Source of the DNA: Streptomyces sp. MMG1533
GTDB lineage: Bacteria; Actinomycetota; Actinomycetes; Streptomycetales; Streptomycetaceae
DNA: 64,000 nt
NCBI RefSeq assembly: GCF_001279775.1
Contig: NZ_LGDG01000241.1
Span: 1 to 64,000, forward strand
Direction of reading: 5' to 3'
Part shown: piece after piece, positions 34,568 through 43,514 of the stretch
Numbering within the stretch: position 1 is the stretch's first letter
Layout of the letters: every line of letters begins with the position of its first letter
Notes under the pieces: model-generated
Told to the model about the DNA's origin: nothing
Database searches by the model: none
The model's input: only the letters and a program-made list of their open reading frames with translations
Translations under genes and position numbers: made by a program

Positions 34568-35326
34568 ATGCCCGTCGTCCTGCTGGAACGGCACAGTCCC
34601 GCCGTCGCGATCGTGCGATTCAACCGACCGGAGGTACGCAACGCGCTCAACACCGAAGTACGGCAGCTGCTGCACGAGCACTTCACGGCGCTCGCCGCCG
34701 ACGAGGACGTCCGGGTCGTCGTCCTGACCGGCAGCGAGAGGGTGTTCGCGGCCGGAGCGGACATCCAGGAGCAGGCCGAGCGCGATGTCGTCGGGGCCAT
34801 CAAGGCCTACACGACCGCTGCCATCGCCGACTTCCCGAAGCCGGTGATCGCCGCCGTCAACGGCTATGCCCTGGGCGGAGGCTGCGAGTTCGCGCTCCAG
34901 TGCGACTTCGTCATCGCCTCCGAGCGCGCCAAGTTCGGCCAGCCGGAGGTCAACCTGGGACTCATCCCCGGCGCCGGCGGCACCCAGCGGCTGCCTCGGG
35001 TGATCGGCCGGCCGAACGCCTCGTACATGCTGATGACGGGGCTGCCCGTCACTGCTGACCAGGCCCTGCGGATGGGCCTGGTCTCGGAGGTGGTGGCCGA
35101 CGACGCCCTCCCGCGGGCGCTGGAACTCGCCGAACTGATCGCGGGCAAGGCGCCCCTGGCGGTCCGTCAGGTCAAGGAGGTCCTCCGCCACGGCCTCGAC
35201 GGTCCGCTGGAGGCGGGCCTGCGCATGGAGCGCCGCGGCTACCAGCTGATGTTCGGCACGGCCGACTTCCGCGAGGGCGTCAAGGCGTTCACGGACAAGC
35301 GCGCACCGGAGTTCTCCGGCACGTGA
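34568..35326 (+). CDS. Enoyl-CoA hydratase/isomerase
   Basis: 252-residue crotonase. The oxyanion-hole blocks are VFAAGADIQEQ and AAVNGYALGGGCEFALQCD. The catalytic Glu pair is visible in GGGCEF and GQPEVNLGLIPGAGGTQRL. It hydrates an enoyl-CoA made by the acyl-CoA dehydrogenases to a 3-hydroxyacyl-CoA. That is exactly the substrate type a retro-aldolase would cleave. GGAGAAAGAGG precedes the ATG. It is the third gene of the operon. Confidence 0.93.
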   Translation: MPVVLLERHSPAVAIVRFNRPEVRNALNTEVRQLLHEHFTALAADEDVRVVVLTGSERVFAAGADIQEQAERDVVGAIKAYTTAAIADFPKPVIAAVNGYALGGGCEFALQCDFVIASERAKFGQPEVNLGLIPGAGGTQRLPRVIGRPNASYMLMTGLPVTADQALRMGLVSEVVADDALPRALELAELIAGKAPLAVRQVKEVLRHGLDGPLEAGLRMERRGYQLMFGTADFREGVKAFTDKRAPEFSGT

Positions 35327-35360
35327 GCGGCGACCTGCGACATCGGCCGGGAGGGCCGCG

Positions 35361-36185
35361 ATGAACCACGGCGACGCCGGCCGCGAGTGGCGCCGGGTGA
35401 CCAAAGGCCCCTGCGACCTCGGCTATCTCGACACGGGCCCGCGTTCGGGGCCCACGGTCGTGCTGCTGCACAGCCTCGGTACGGACCACCGCATCTGGCG
35501 ACGTCAGATCGAGGCCCTCAGGACCGGGCACCGGGTGATCGCGCCGGACAGCCGGGGCCACGGCCGCTCCGGCTGGGCCGCTCCTCTGTCCCTCGGCGAG
35601 TGGGCGGCCGATCTGGACCGCGTCCTCGCCCACGCCCACGTGGACCGGGCCGTGATCGCCGGGCTGTCCATGGGCGGTGTACAGGCGCTCGCCTTCGCAG
35701 GTCTGCGCCCCGAGCGGACCCGAGGCCTGGTCGTCGCGGACAGCTTCGCGGAACTCGACCCCGGCGTGGCGCGGGCCAAGACGGACGCCTTCACCCGCCG
35801 CGCACGCCAGGACGGCACGGCCGCGCTGGCCGACTGGTACGTCGCCGAGACGTTCACCACCACTTCCCCGCCCGCCGAGGCCGGGGCGGTCCGGGACGCG
35901 ATGTCCGGCACCGACCCGGAGGCGCTGGCGGCCTCCGCGGAGACCTGCTTCGGCGCCCGCCTCGGCGACGTCCTCGGCGACATCAGGGTGCCGACGCTGG
36001 TGCTGTGGGGCGAACACGACGCCAAGACCCCACGGGAGTGGTCCGAACTGATCGCCGCACGGATCCCGGACGCCCGGTTCGGGGTGATCCCCGAGGCGGG
36101 CCATCTGTCCGCCATCGAGAACCCGGACGAGTTCACCCGCTTCGTCGCGGACTTCGTCGCACAACGCCAAGGAGACGAGCGGTGA
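35361..36185 (+). CDS. Alpha/beta hydrolase (3-oxoadipate enol-lactonase-like)
   Basis: 274 residues. VVLLHSLGTDHRIWRRQ and PDSRGHGRSG open the fold. GLSMGG gives the nucleophile Ser, LVLWGEHDAKTP the Asp and PEAGHLSAIENP the His. This pattern is close to enol-lactonases (PcaD) and related carboxyl-ester or thioester hydrolases. It overlaps the next gene by GTGA. The operon position suggests hydrolysis of a lactone or acyl intermediate. Confidence 0.85.
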   Translation: MNHGDAGREWRRVTKGPCDLGYLDTGPRSGPTVVLLHSLGTDHRIWRRQIEALRTGHRVIAPDSRGHGRSGWAAPLSLGEWAADLDRVLAHAHVDRAVIAGLSMGGVQALAFAGLRPERTRGLVVADSFAELDPGVARAKTDAFTRRARQDGTAALADWYVAETFTTTSPPAEAGAVRDAMSGTDPEALAASAETCFGARLGDVLGDIRVPTLVLWGEHDAKTPREWSELIAARIPDARFGVIPEAGHLSAIENPDEFTRFVADFVAQRQGDER

Positions 36186-36709
36186 CGGGAAGCACACACG
36201 AGATCGAGATACGGGTCAACGGCGAGTCCCGCCGGGCCACGGCCGCGGGCCGCATGAGCCTCGCGGACTTCCTCCGCGACGTACTGGAGCTCACCGGCAC
36301 GCACCTCGGCTGCGAGCACGGCGTGTGCGGCGCCTGCACGGTGCTGCTGGACGGTGAACCGGTGCGCTCCTGCATCGTGCTCGCCGCGCAGGCCGACGGC
36401 CACACGGTGACGACGATCGAGGGCGCGGGGTCGCCCGATGGCCGTCTCAGCGTCGTACAGGAGGAGTTCTGCGCGGCACACGCCCTGCAGTGCGGGTACT
36501 GCACACCCGGCATGGTGCTGGCCGGGCAGGCATTGCTGGAGCGCAACCGGCGGCCGGCGCTCGCCGACATCGACGAGGCGCTGAGCGGAAACATCTGCCG
36601 CTGCACCGGCTATGTGCAGATCCGGGAAGCCATCGAGCGCGCGGCCCGGCGGCTCCGCCTTCAGGACGAGCAGGCGGAGGTGGACACCCGTGACCGGATC
36701 AACCACTGA
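36182..36709 (+). CDS. Molybdenum hydroxylase, small [2Fe-2S] subunit
   Basis: 175 residues from GTG. The plant-type cluster is in GCEHGVCGACTVLLDG with a later Cys in RSCIVL. The second, four-helix cluster is in QCGYCTPGM and NICRCTGY. It passes electrons from the molybdopterin subunit to FAD, as in xanthine dehydrogenase, CoxS and 4-hydroxybenzoyl-CoA reductase. It overlaps the large subunit by 20 bp. Confidence 0.95.
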   Translation: MTGSTHEIEIRVNGESRRATAAGRMSLADFLRDVLELTGTHLGCEHGVCGACTVLLDGEPVRSCIVLAAQADGHTVTTIEGAGSPDGRLSVVQEEFCAAHALQCGYCTPGMVLAGQALLERNRRPALADIDEALSGNICRCTGYVQIREAIERAARRLRLQDEQAEVDTRDRINH

Positions 36710-39107
36710 CCACGGCACCCGGGAGTTCAGGTGGGTGTCCAAGCCGGGCCGGATCCGGGAGGACCAGCGGTTCGTCCAGGGGCACGGCCGCTACGTGGCC
36801 GACATCACCCCGCCCGGGACGCTGCACGTGGGCCTGGTCACGAGCCCCTACGCGCACGCCCGCATCACCGGGATCGACACCGCACGGGCCCTGGAACTGG
36901 ACGGCGTCGTCTGCGTGCTGACCGGCGCGGAACTGGCCAAGGCCACCGATCCGCTGCGCCAGTACCTCGACCTGCCCGGCGTCGAATGGCGCCCGCTGGC
37001 CACCGAAGTGGTCCGCTACGCCGGAGAGTGGGTGGCCGCCGTCGTCGCCTCCTCCCGCGCGGTGGCGGAGGACGGGGCCGATCTGGTGGCGGTGGACTAC
37101 GAGCCACTGCCCGTCGTGCTGGACCCCGAGCACGCCGCGCTGCCCGGATCCCCGGTCGTCCACGCGGATCAGGGCACGAACGTCATGGCGCACCGCGAGT
37201 TCGTGTGGGGCGACGTCGACGGGGCGTTCACCGTGGCGGAACACACCGTGCGCACCCGGGTGCGGTGGAACCGGAACTCCACGGTGCCGCTGGAGACCTT
37301 CGGCGTGGTCGCCCGCTGGGACGCCGACCGCGACCTGCTCGACGTGTGGGCGTCGATCCAGATGCCGCAGTTCCCGGACCAGCTCGCGCACGCGCTGCGC
37401 ATCCCCACCAACCAGGTCAGGGTCCACTTCGACGTCGACGTCGGCGGCAGCTACGGAGTCAAACGCGGCATCAAGCACGCGGTGCTCACCGGTCACCTGT
37501 CCCGGCTGCTGCGCGCCCCGGTCAAGTTCATCGAGGACCGCGCCGAGAACATGCACGGCGGGGACTTCCACGGCCCGGACCGCATCTTCGACATCGAGCT
37601 GGCCGTCACCGGCGAGGGGGAGTTCACGGGCCTGCGCATGGCCGTCGTCGACGACGAGGGCGCCTACCCGGGGCGCTCGCCCCTTCAGTTGGCCAAGCCC
37701 ATCGGCGCCATCGTGGGGCCGTACCGCATCCCGTGCGTCGCGTACACGGCGACGGCGGTGACCACGAACAAGACGGGTCAGGTGGCGGTGCGCGGGTTCG
37801 GCCAGTCGCCGACCAACTACGCCATCGAGTCGGCGGTGGACGAGGCGGCCCGCGCACTGGGCATGGACCGGCTGGAGATACGGCGGCGCAACTTCATCCA
37901 GCCCGGGCAGTTCCCGTACCGGATCCCCAGCGGCACCGAGTACGACTCCGGGGACTACCCGGCGGTGCTCGACAAGGCCATCGCGCTCGCCGATCTGCCC
38001 GCGCTGCTGCGCCGCCGGGACGAGCTGCGCGCACAGGGGCTGCCGGCGGGCGTCGGCGTGGCCACCTGCCTGGAACCGGGCGGCGGCAACGCCGTGTTCG
38101 AGAACGTCATGAACCGCAAGAACGACAAGAGCACCTTCCCGGAGGCCTGCCGGCTCAGGGTGGACGGCGACGGCGAGGTCACGGCGGTGATCGCCCTCTC
38201 CTCGGCGGGCCAGAGCCACGACACCCTGGTCGCCACCCTGGTCGGCGAGGAGATCGGACGGGACCCGGCGACGATCACCGTTCTCAGAGCGGACTCGCTG
38301 TCCGGGATGCCGTCCCAGAGCCCGGTGGGCAGCCGGATGACGATCGTCCTCGGCGAGGCGGTCCACGGGGCGGCCACCGAGCTGAAGGCCAAGCTGCGGC
38401 GGATCGCCGCCCACCACCTGGACGCGGCCGAGGGCGAACTGGTCTACGACGGCGGCGACTTCACGGTGGCGTCCGAACCGGAGCGGCGGGTGCGCTGGGC
38501 CGAGCTCGCCGCCATCGCGCACCGCAAGCAGCACCTGATGCCGCCGGGTGTGCAACCGGGTCTCGAGGTCGTCCACGTCGCCCACACGCCTCGCTCCGGC
38601 GAGCTGACCCGGCCCGACGACACCGTCCAGCTCTACCCCTGCTACTCCTTCGAGACCCACCTGGTGCTCGCGGTGCTCGACCCGGACACCGGGACCGTCG
38701 AACTCGACCGCTACTACGTGGCGCACGACTGCGGCACCGTCATCAATCCCGAGGTGGTGCGCGGGATGGTGTACGGGGGGACCGCGCACGGGATCGGCGT
38801 GGCGCTGTACGAGCAGTTCGCCTACAGCCCCGAGGGGCAGCCGCTGACTCAGTCGTTCATGGACTATCTGCTGCCGAGCACGCACGAGGTGCCGGTCATC
38901 GTGGACACCGAGCACTGCACACCCTCGCCGTACACCACCCTCGGGCAGAAGGGCGCGGGCGAGGGCGGCTACATGGGGGCACCGGCGGCCGTCGCGAGCG
39001 CCGTCAACGACGCCCTGACCGGCGCGGGCGCGCCCCCGGTCCACTCTCTGCCGATCAAGCCCAGCGATGTGTGGGCAACGCTCAAACAGCGAGGAGAATC
39101 CCGATGA
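36690..39107 (+). CDS. Molybdenum hydroxylase, large molybdopterin subunit
   Basis: 805 residues from GTG 36690 (GGAGG 9 bp upstream). GRIREDQRFVQGHGRYVADI opens the CoxL/XdhB family. GGSYGVKRG replaces the usual GGGFG loop, and VAVRGFGQSPTNYAIE holds the next cofactor loop. The catalytic Glu is E758 in GQKGAGEGG. The CO-dehydrogenase active-site Cys loop is not seen, so it should hydroxylate a (hetero)aromatic ring or an aldehyde with water as oxygen source. The molybdenum cofactor must be made elsewhere. Confidence 0.93.
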   Translation: MTGSTTDHGTREFRWVSKPGRIREDQRFVQGHGRYVADITPPGTLHVGLVTSPYAHARITGIDTARALELDGVVCVLTGAELAKATDPLRQYLDLPGVEWRPLATEVVRYAGEWVAAVVASSRAVAEDGADLVAVDYEPLPVVLDPEHAALPGSPVVHADQGTNVMAHREFVWGDVDGAFTVAEHTVRTRVRWNRNSTVPLETFGVVARWDADRDLLDVWASIQMPQFPDQLAHALRIPTNQVRVHFDVDVGGSYGVKRGIKHAVLTGHLSRLLRAPVKFIEDRAENMHGGDFHGPDRIFDIELAVTGEGEFTGLRMAVVDDEGAYPGRSPLQLAKPIGAIVGPYRIPCVAYTATAVTTNKTGQVAVRGFGQSPTNYAIESAVDEAARALGMDRLEIRRRNFIQPGQFPYRIPSGTEYDSGDYPAVLDKAIALADLPALLRRRDELRAQGLPAGVGVATCLEPGGGNAVFENVMNRKNDKSTFPEACRLRVDGDGEVTAVIALSSAGQSHDTLVATLVGEEIGRDPATITVLRADSLSGMPSQSPVGSRMTIVLGEAVHGAATELKAKLRRIAAHHLDAAEGELVYDGGDFTVASEPERRVRWAELAAIAHRKQHLMPPGVQPGLEVVHVAHTPRSGELTRPDDTVQLYPCYSFETHLVLAVLDPDTGTVELDRYYVAHDCGTVINPEVVRGMVYGGTAHGIGVALYEQFAYSPEGQPLTQSFMDYLLPSTHEVPVIVDTEHCTPSPYTTLGQKGAGEGGYMGAPAAVASAVNDALTGAGAPPVHSLPIKPSDVWATLKQRGESR

Positions 39108-40108
39108 GCAATCGCACCCCGGCCCCGGGGGAGGCCGTCGACTTCCACGCCCACGTGGTACCGCCCGGCCTCCTCGCCGACCTCGCCGCCGGCCGCCTGC
39201 GCTTTCCGCACGTCGAGACGGCGACGCACGGGGGCGGCCAGGTGCTCTCCTTCAACGGCGGCCCTCCCACCCGTCCCGTCGCCCCGGGCCTCACCGACCC
39301 GGCCCGGCGCACCGCATGGCTCGACGCCCAGCGGATCGACCGGCAGGTCGTCGGCGGCTGGCTGGACGCGTTCGGCTACCAACTGCCCCCCGACGAGGGT
39401 GCGGACTGGGCCGAGGTACTCACCACGGGCATCGTGGAGTACACCAAGGCCGACGACCGGCTGATCCCGCTCGGCACCGTCGCGCTGCAGGACCCCCAGC
39501 GCGCCGCCGTGGCCCTGAAGGCACAGCGCGCCGCGGGCCTGCCCGGCATCATGATCGCCACCCGCGCGGGGGAGCTGGAGCTCGACGACCCGGCCTTCAC
39601 CCCGTTCTGGGAAGCCGCCGACGAGAGTCGTGCGGTCGTCTTCCTGCACCCGGGCTTCGGCGCGGCCAGCCCGCGCTACCACGACTTCGGTCTGGTCAAC
39701 GGCCTGGCCAGGCTGGAAGACACCACCGTGGCCCTGGCCCGGCTGCTGTACGCCGGCATCCCCGACCGCTACCCCGGCGCCAGGATCCTGGTCGCCCACG
39801 GCGGAGCGGCACTGCCTTATGTCCTCGGCCGTCTGGTGCGCAGCCATCTCACCAACCCGGACACCACCGCCGATCCGCTGGCCTCCTTCGCCCGGCTCTA
39901 CTTCGACAGCGTGCTCTTCGACCTGGCCACGCTGGAGTTCCTGGTGGCCAAGGCCGGACCCGGCCGGGTGCTGCTCGGCTCCGACTACCCGTTCCCCATC
40001 GGTGACCTGGCGCCGCGGACGATCGTGGAGACGGCGGACCTGGACCCGGCCGAGCGGGACCGGATCCTCGGTGGCTCGGCCGCCGCCCTGCTGGGAGAAC
40101 AGACGTGA
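39104..40108 (+). CDS. ACMSD-type amidohydrolase embedded in the Mo-hydroxylase operon
   Basis: 334 residues, amidohydrolase-2 family. Metal-site blocks are VDFHAHVVPPG, VFLHPGFG, LVAHGGAALPY and LLGSDYPFPIGD. It overlaps both neighbours by 4 bp (ATGA), so it is made together with the hydroxylase subunits on each side. It may decarboxylate a hydroxylated aromatic acid or a cleaved-ring acid. It is a distant paralogue of the protein at 20225. Having it between the large and FAD subunits is unusual. Confidence 0.88.
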   Translation: MSNRTPAPGEAVDFHAHVVPPGLLADLAAGRLRFPHVETATHGGGQVLSFNGGPPTRPVAPGLTDPARRTAWLDAQRIDRQVVGGWLDAFGYQLPPDEGADWAEVLTTGIVEYTKADDRLIPLGTVALQDPQRAAVALKAQRAAGLPGIMIATRAGELELDDPAFTPFWEAADESRAVVFLHPGFGAASPRYHDFGLVNGLARLEDTTVALARLLYAGIPDRYPGARILVAHGGAALPYVLGRLVRSHLTNPDTTADPLASFARLYFDSVLFDLATLEFLVAKAGPGRVLLGSDYPFPIGDLAPRTIVETADLDPAERDRILGGSAAALLGEQT

Positions 40109-40980
40109 AGCCGGTCGACTTCCAGCTGCACCGCCCGCAGACCCTCCCCGAGACTCTGACGCTGCTGCACGACCTCGCCCAGGACGTCAAGGTTCTCGCC
40201 GGCGGGCAGAGCCTGCTGCCACTGCTGAACTTCCGCCTGTCCCGCCCCGCTCATGTCGTCGACATCGGCCGCGTCGCCCAACTGGCGACGATCCGGCGCT
40301 CCGCTCGCGAACTGTCCGTGGGCGCGACGGTCCGGCACGCGGAAGCCGAGGCGTCCGCCGCGGTGGCGGCGCACACCCCGCTGCTCGCCGCCGCCCTTCC
40401 GCAGATCGCCCACCCGCCGGTACGCAACCGCGGCACCGTCGGCGGCAGCCTCGCGCACGCCGATCCCGCCGCCGAACTGCCGTCCGTGGCCATGGCGCTG
40501 GACGCCGTGTTCGTCGCCGCGAGCACCAAGGGGGAGCGGACCATCCCGGCCGTCGAGTTCTTCCGCACCCACCTCACCACCGCGCTGCGCCCCGACGAAC
40601 TCCTGACGGAGGTCCGGTTTCCCACGGCGGCGCCCGGCACGGGTGCGGCCTTCCTCGAAGTGGGCCGTCGCCGCGGCGACTTCGCGCTCGTCGGCGCGGC
40701 CGTGCAGATCACCCTCGACGGCCCGCGGATCGCCGAGGCGCGGGTGTGCCTCAGCGGGGTCGACCAGACCCCGCACCGGTGCCGCGCGGCGGAGGAGATC
40801 CTGACCGGCGCCGCCGTCGACTCCGCGCGGGTGCGGGAGGCCGGGGACGCCGCCCGGGACGCCATCAGACCCAGTGACGATCTGCACGCCACTGCGGCCT
40901 ACCGCAGGGACGTCGCAGGCACCCTCCTCGTCCGCGCGGTCGCCGAGGCCGCGCGGCGGGCCCGGCCGTTCGCCGGCTGA
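40105..40980 (+). CDS. Molybdenum hydroxylase, medium FAD subunit
   Basis: 291 residues of the CoxM/XdhC-FAD type. The two flavin-binding signatures are plain: VLAGGQSLLPLLNFRL at about 30-45 and NRGTVGGSLAHADPAAELP at about 109-127. The C-terminal CO-dehydrogenase FAD domain follows. There is no added 4Fe-4S loop, unlike HcrB of 4-hydroxybenzoyl-CoA reductase, which argues for a hydroxylase rather than a reductase. Confidence 0.94.
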   Translation: MKPVDFQLHRPQTLPETLTLLHDLAQDVKVLAGGQSLLPLLNFRLSRPAHVVDIGRVAQLATIRRSARELSVGATVRHAEAEASAAVAAHTPLLAAALPQIAHPPVRNRGTVGGSLAHADPAAELPSVAMALDAVFVAASTKGERTIPAVEFFRTHLTTALRPDELLTEVRFPTAAPGTGAAFLEVGRRRGDFALVGAAVQITLDGPRIAEARVCLSGVDQTPHRCRAAEEILTGAAVDSARVREAGDAARDAIRPSDDLHATAAYRRDVAGTLLVRAVAEAARRARPFAG

Positions 40981-40998
40981 CCAGAAAGGACCGAGTAC

Positions 40999-41352
40999 GT
41001 GCCAGGACCGAGCATGATCTACGAGTTGCGCGGCTACGTCGCCGCCCCGGGCCGGAGTGAGGCGCTGCACCGGCGTTTCGCCGAGAGCACTCTTCCCCTC
41101 TTCGAGAAACACGGCCTGGAGGTCGTCGGCTTCTGGACCGAGCGCGAGCACGCGGACCGCATCGTCTACCTGCTGCGCTTTCCCGACGACGGGACGCGCC
41201 GGCAGCGCTGGGCGGCCTTCCAGGAGGACCCCGACTGGACCAGGGTCAGGGCCGCCTCCGAGGCGGACGGCGCGATCGTCGCCGAGATGAGCAGCCGGAC
41301 CCTGACCCGCCCCGGGTACTGGCCGCACGAGACGGCCCGGGAGGCGGCGTGA
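40999..41352 (+). CDS. NIPSNAP-family protein
   Basis: 117 residues. MIYELRGYVAAPGRSEALHRRF and GFWTEREHADRIVYLLRF are the dimeric alpha/beta-barrel pattern of NIPSNAP proteins. GTG 40999 has AAAGGA 8 bp upstream; an ATG at 41014 would match the family start equally well. It overlaps coxG-like by 4 bp. Members are often found in aromatic operons, with no settled function; a binding or isomerase role is a guess. Confidence 0.8.
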   Translation: MPGPSMIYELRGYVAAPGRSEALHRRFAESTLPLFEKHGLEVVGFWTEREHADRIVYLLRFPDDGTRRQRWAAFQEDPDWTRVRAASEADGAIVAEMSSRTLTRPGYWPHETAREAA

Positions 41353-41999
41353 TCCTCGACAACACCTTCGATGTCGACCTGTCCGTGGACGAGGCCTGGA
41401 AACTGCTCCAGGACCTGGAGCGCATCGCGCCCTGCTTGCCCGGAGCGACCCTGGACGAAGTGGTCGACGGCGAGTTCCGGGGCAGCCTGTCGGCCAGGAT
41501 CGGCCCGGTCACCGCACGCTACCGGGGCACGGCCCGCTTCGTGGAACTCGACCACGTGGCACACCGCGCGGTCATCAAGGCGCGGGGCCGGGAGGAACGA
41601 GGGAGCGGGGCGGCGAACCTGACCGTCAGCGCGGCCCTCGAACCGTCCGGCGACGGGACCACGGTGCACCTGTCCACCGACATGGCCATCAGTGGCCGGG
41701 CCGCCCAGTTCGGACGGAGCCTGCTGGCGGAGGTCAGCGCCGGCCTCATCCAGGAGTTCACGCAGCGACTGGAGGCCCTGGTCGCCCGCGAAGCCGGGGG
41801 CGGTGCCGGGAGCACGGCGCGGCCCGCCGCGCCGGACACCCAGGACGAGGCCGCCGCCCTCGACGTGGGCCGCACGATCCTGCTGCCAGTGCTACGACGG
41901 GCGCTCGTCCCGGCGTGCGCCGCCCTGTCCGGGATGGTGGCGGGGTGGCTCCTCGGACGGCGCGGCAAGGGCAGCCCTTCGAGGGGAGGACGGCGATGA
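41349..41999 (+). CDS. CoxG-like SRPBCC protein with membrane anchor
   Basis: 216 residues from GTG. The CoxG/SRPBCC fold (about 1-145) has ILDNTFDVDLSVDEAWKLLQ, CLPGATLDEV and ISGRAAQFGRSLL. A low-complexity linker and a C-terminal hydrophobic helix (ALVPACAALSGMVAGWLLG) ending in Arg/Lys follow. CoxG recruits carbon monoxide dehydrogenase to the membrane. Here it would hold the molybdenum hydroxylase near the respiratory chain. Confidence 0.88.
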   Translation: MILDNTFDVDLSVDEAWKLLQDLERIAPCLPGATLDEVVDGEFRGSLSARIGPVTARYRGTARFVELDHVAHRAVIKARGREERGSGAANLTVSAALEPSGDGTTVHLSTDMAISGRAAQFGRSLLAEVSAGLIQEFTQRLEALVAREAGGGAGSTARPAAPDTQDEAAALDVGRTILLPVLRRALVPACAALSGMVAGWLLGRRGKGSPSRGGRR

Positions 42000-43465
42000 C
42001 CGCATCGGACAGTGCCGGCCTCCTGTCACCGGCACTCGGCTATATCGGCGGCCGCTGGACACCCGCCGACGACGGGCGCACCTTCCCTGTGACCGACCCG
42101 GCGACCGGGAAGGTCATCGCCGAGGTCCCCCGCATGGGTGCCGGGGAGACGGTCCGCGCGATCCGGGCGGCCGAGGCCGCGGCCCCGGCCTGGCGGGCGC
42201 TCTCCGGCGGCGAGCGTTCCCGGCTGCTGCGTGCCTGGGCCGCGCTCATGACGGAGAGCCGGGAGGACCTGGCCCGGCTCCTCGTCCGCGAGCAGGGCAA
42301 ACCCCTGCGGGAGGCGGCGGAGGAGGTGACCTACGCCGCGTCCTTCCTCGATTGGTTCGCCGAGGAGGGGCGCCGTGCGTATGGCGAGGTGATCCCGCCC
42401 GGGCTGCCCGGCACCCGGATGACGGTGGTCAGGGAGCCCGTCGGGGTCGGCGCGTGCATCACGCCGTGGAACTTCCCCGTCTCGATGATCACGCGCAAGG
42501 TGGCGCCGGCACTCGCCGCGGGATGTCCGGTCGTGCTCAAACCCGCCGAGCAGACACCGCTGTGCGCGCTCGCGGTCTGCGCGCTGGGCGAACGGGCGGG
42601 GATACCGGCCGGGGTGTTCAACGTGGTGGTGGGGGACGCCGAGGACGCGCCGGTCATCGGTCACGAGCTGACCACCAGGCCCGAAGTTCGCAAGGTCAGT
42701 TTCACCGGCTCCACGGCCGTGGGATCGCTCCTGGCACGGCAGGCCGCGGGCAGCGTGAAGAGTGTCTCCCTCGAACTCGGGGGCAACGCGCCCTTCATCG
42801 TCTTCGAGGACGCCGACCTGGACCTGGCGGTCTCCGCCGCCATCACCGCGAAGTTCCGCAACGCGGGGCAGGCGTGCATCGCCGCCAACCGCTTCCTGGT
42901 CGCCGACGCCGTCCACGACACCTTCGTCGCCGCGCTCGCGGAGCGGGCCGGGGCTCTGGCCGTGGGCAACGGCCTCGACGCGGGGACGGACATCGGGCCC
43001 CTGATCGACACCGCGGCCGTCGAGAAGGCCGAGCGCCACATCGCGGACGCGCTCAGGCGCGGGGCCACTCTCGTCGTCGGAGGAGGCCGCCACCCGCTGG
43101 GCGGCACCTACGTCCAGCCGACCGTGCTGGCCGACTGCCCGCCGGACGCGGAGATCTGCTGCGAGGAGACCTTCGGTCCGGTCGCGGCGGTGACGCGGTT
43201 CAGTGCGGAGGCCGGGGCGGTGGCGAGCGCCAACGAGACGCCGTACGGCCTGGCGGCGTACTTCTTCACCCGCGACACCGGCCGCGTATGGCGGGTCTCG
43301 GAGGCTCTTCAGACGGGGATCGTCGCCGTGAACACGGGCGCGTTCTCGTCCCCGGTCGTGCCGTTCGGTGGGATGAAGCAGTCCGGTCTGGGCCGGGAGG
43401 GCGGCCGCCAGGGCCTCGACGACTGGCTGGAGACCAAGTACGTCTGCCAGGGCGGCATCGACTGA
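41996..43465 (+). CDS. NAD-dependent aldehyde dehydrogenase
   Basis: 489 residues from ATG 41996 (GGGGAGGA upstream). ITPWNFPVSMITRKVAPAL is the cofactor region. FTGSTAVG and ELGGN (general-base Glu) lead to the catalytic Cys in NAGQACIAANR. It is closest in pattern to succinate-semialdehyde or vanillin/benzaldehyde dehydrogenases. It overlaps coxG-like by ATGA. It should oxidise an aldehyde intermediate from the pathway served by the Mo hydroxylase. Confidence 0.93.
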   Translation: MTASDSAGLLSPALGYIGGRWTPADDGRTFPVTDPATGKVIAEVPRMGAGETVRAIRAAEAAAPAWRALSGGERSRLLRAWAALMTESREDLARLLVREQGKPLREAAEEVTYAASFLDWFAEEGRRAYGEVIPPGLPGTRMTVVREPVGVGACITPWNFPVSMITRKVAPALAAGCPVVLKPAEQTPLCALAVCALGERAGIPAGVFNVVVGDAEDAPVIGHELTTRPEVRKVSFTGSTAVGSLLARQAAGSVKSVSLELGGNAPFIVFEDADLDLAVSAAITAKFRNAGQACIAANRFLVADAVHDTFVAALAERAGALAVGNGLDAGTDIGPLIDTAAVEKAERHIADALRRGATLVVGGGRHPLGGTYVQPTVLADCPPDAEICCEETFGPVAAVTRFSAEAGAVASANETPYGLAAYFFTRDTGRVWRVSEALQTGIVAVNTGAFSSPVVPFGGMKQSGLGREGGRQGLDDWLETKYVCQGGID

Positions 43466-43514
43466 ACCGGAAGGCCGGCCGCGGCCGCCGCGAAGGAAAG
43501 CGCAGGGAATCCCC

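Noticed and set aside
36699..39044. 781-codon minus-strand frame opposite the molybdopterin subunit
   Set aside because: Mirror frame of a well-supported gene, His/Arg/Val-rich with no domain; typical of high-GC coding DNA.
36182..41999. Carbon monoxide dehydrogenase (cox) operon
   Set aside because: Subunits and CoxG are alike, but the CoxL active-site Cys loop is not seen and the setting is aromatic catabolism.
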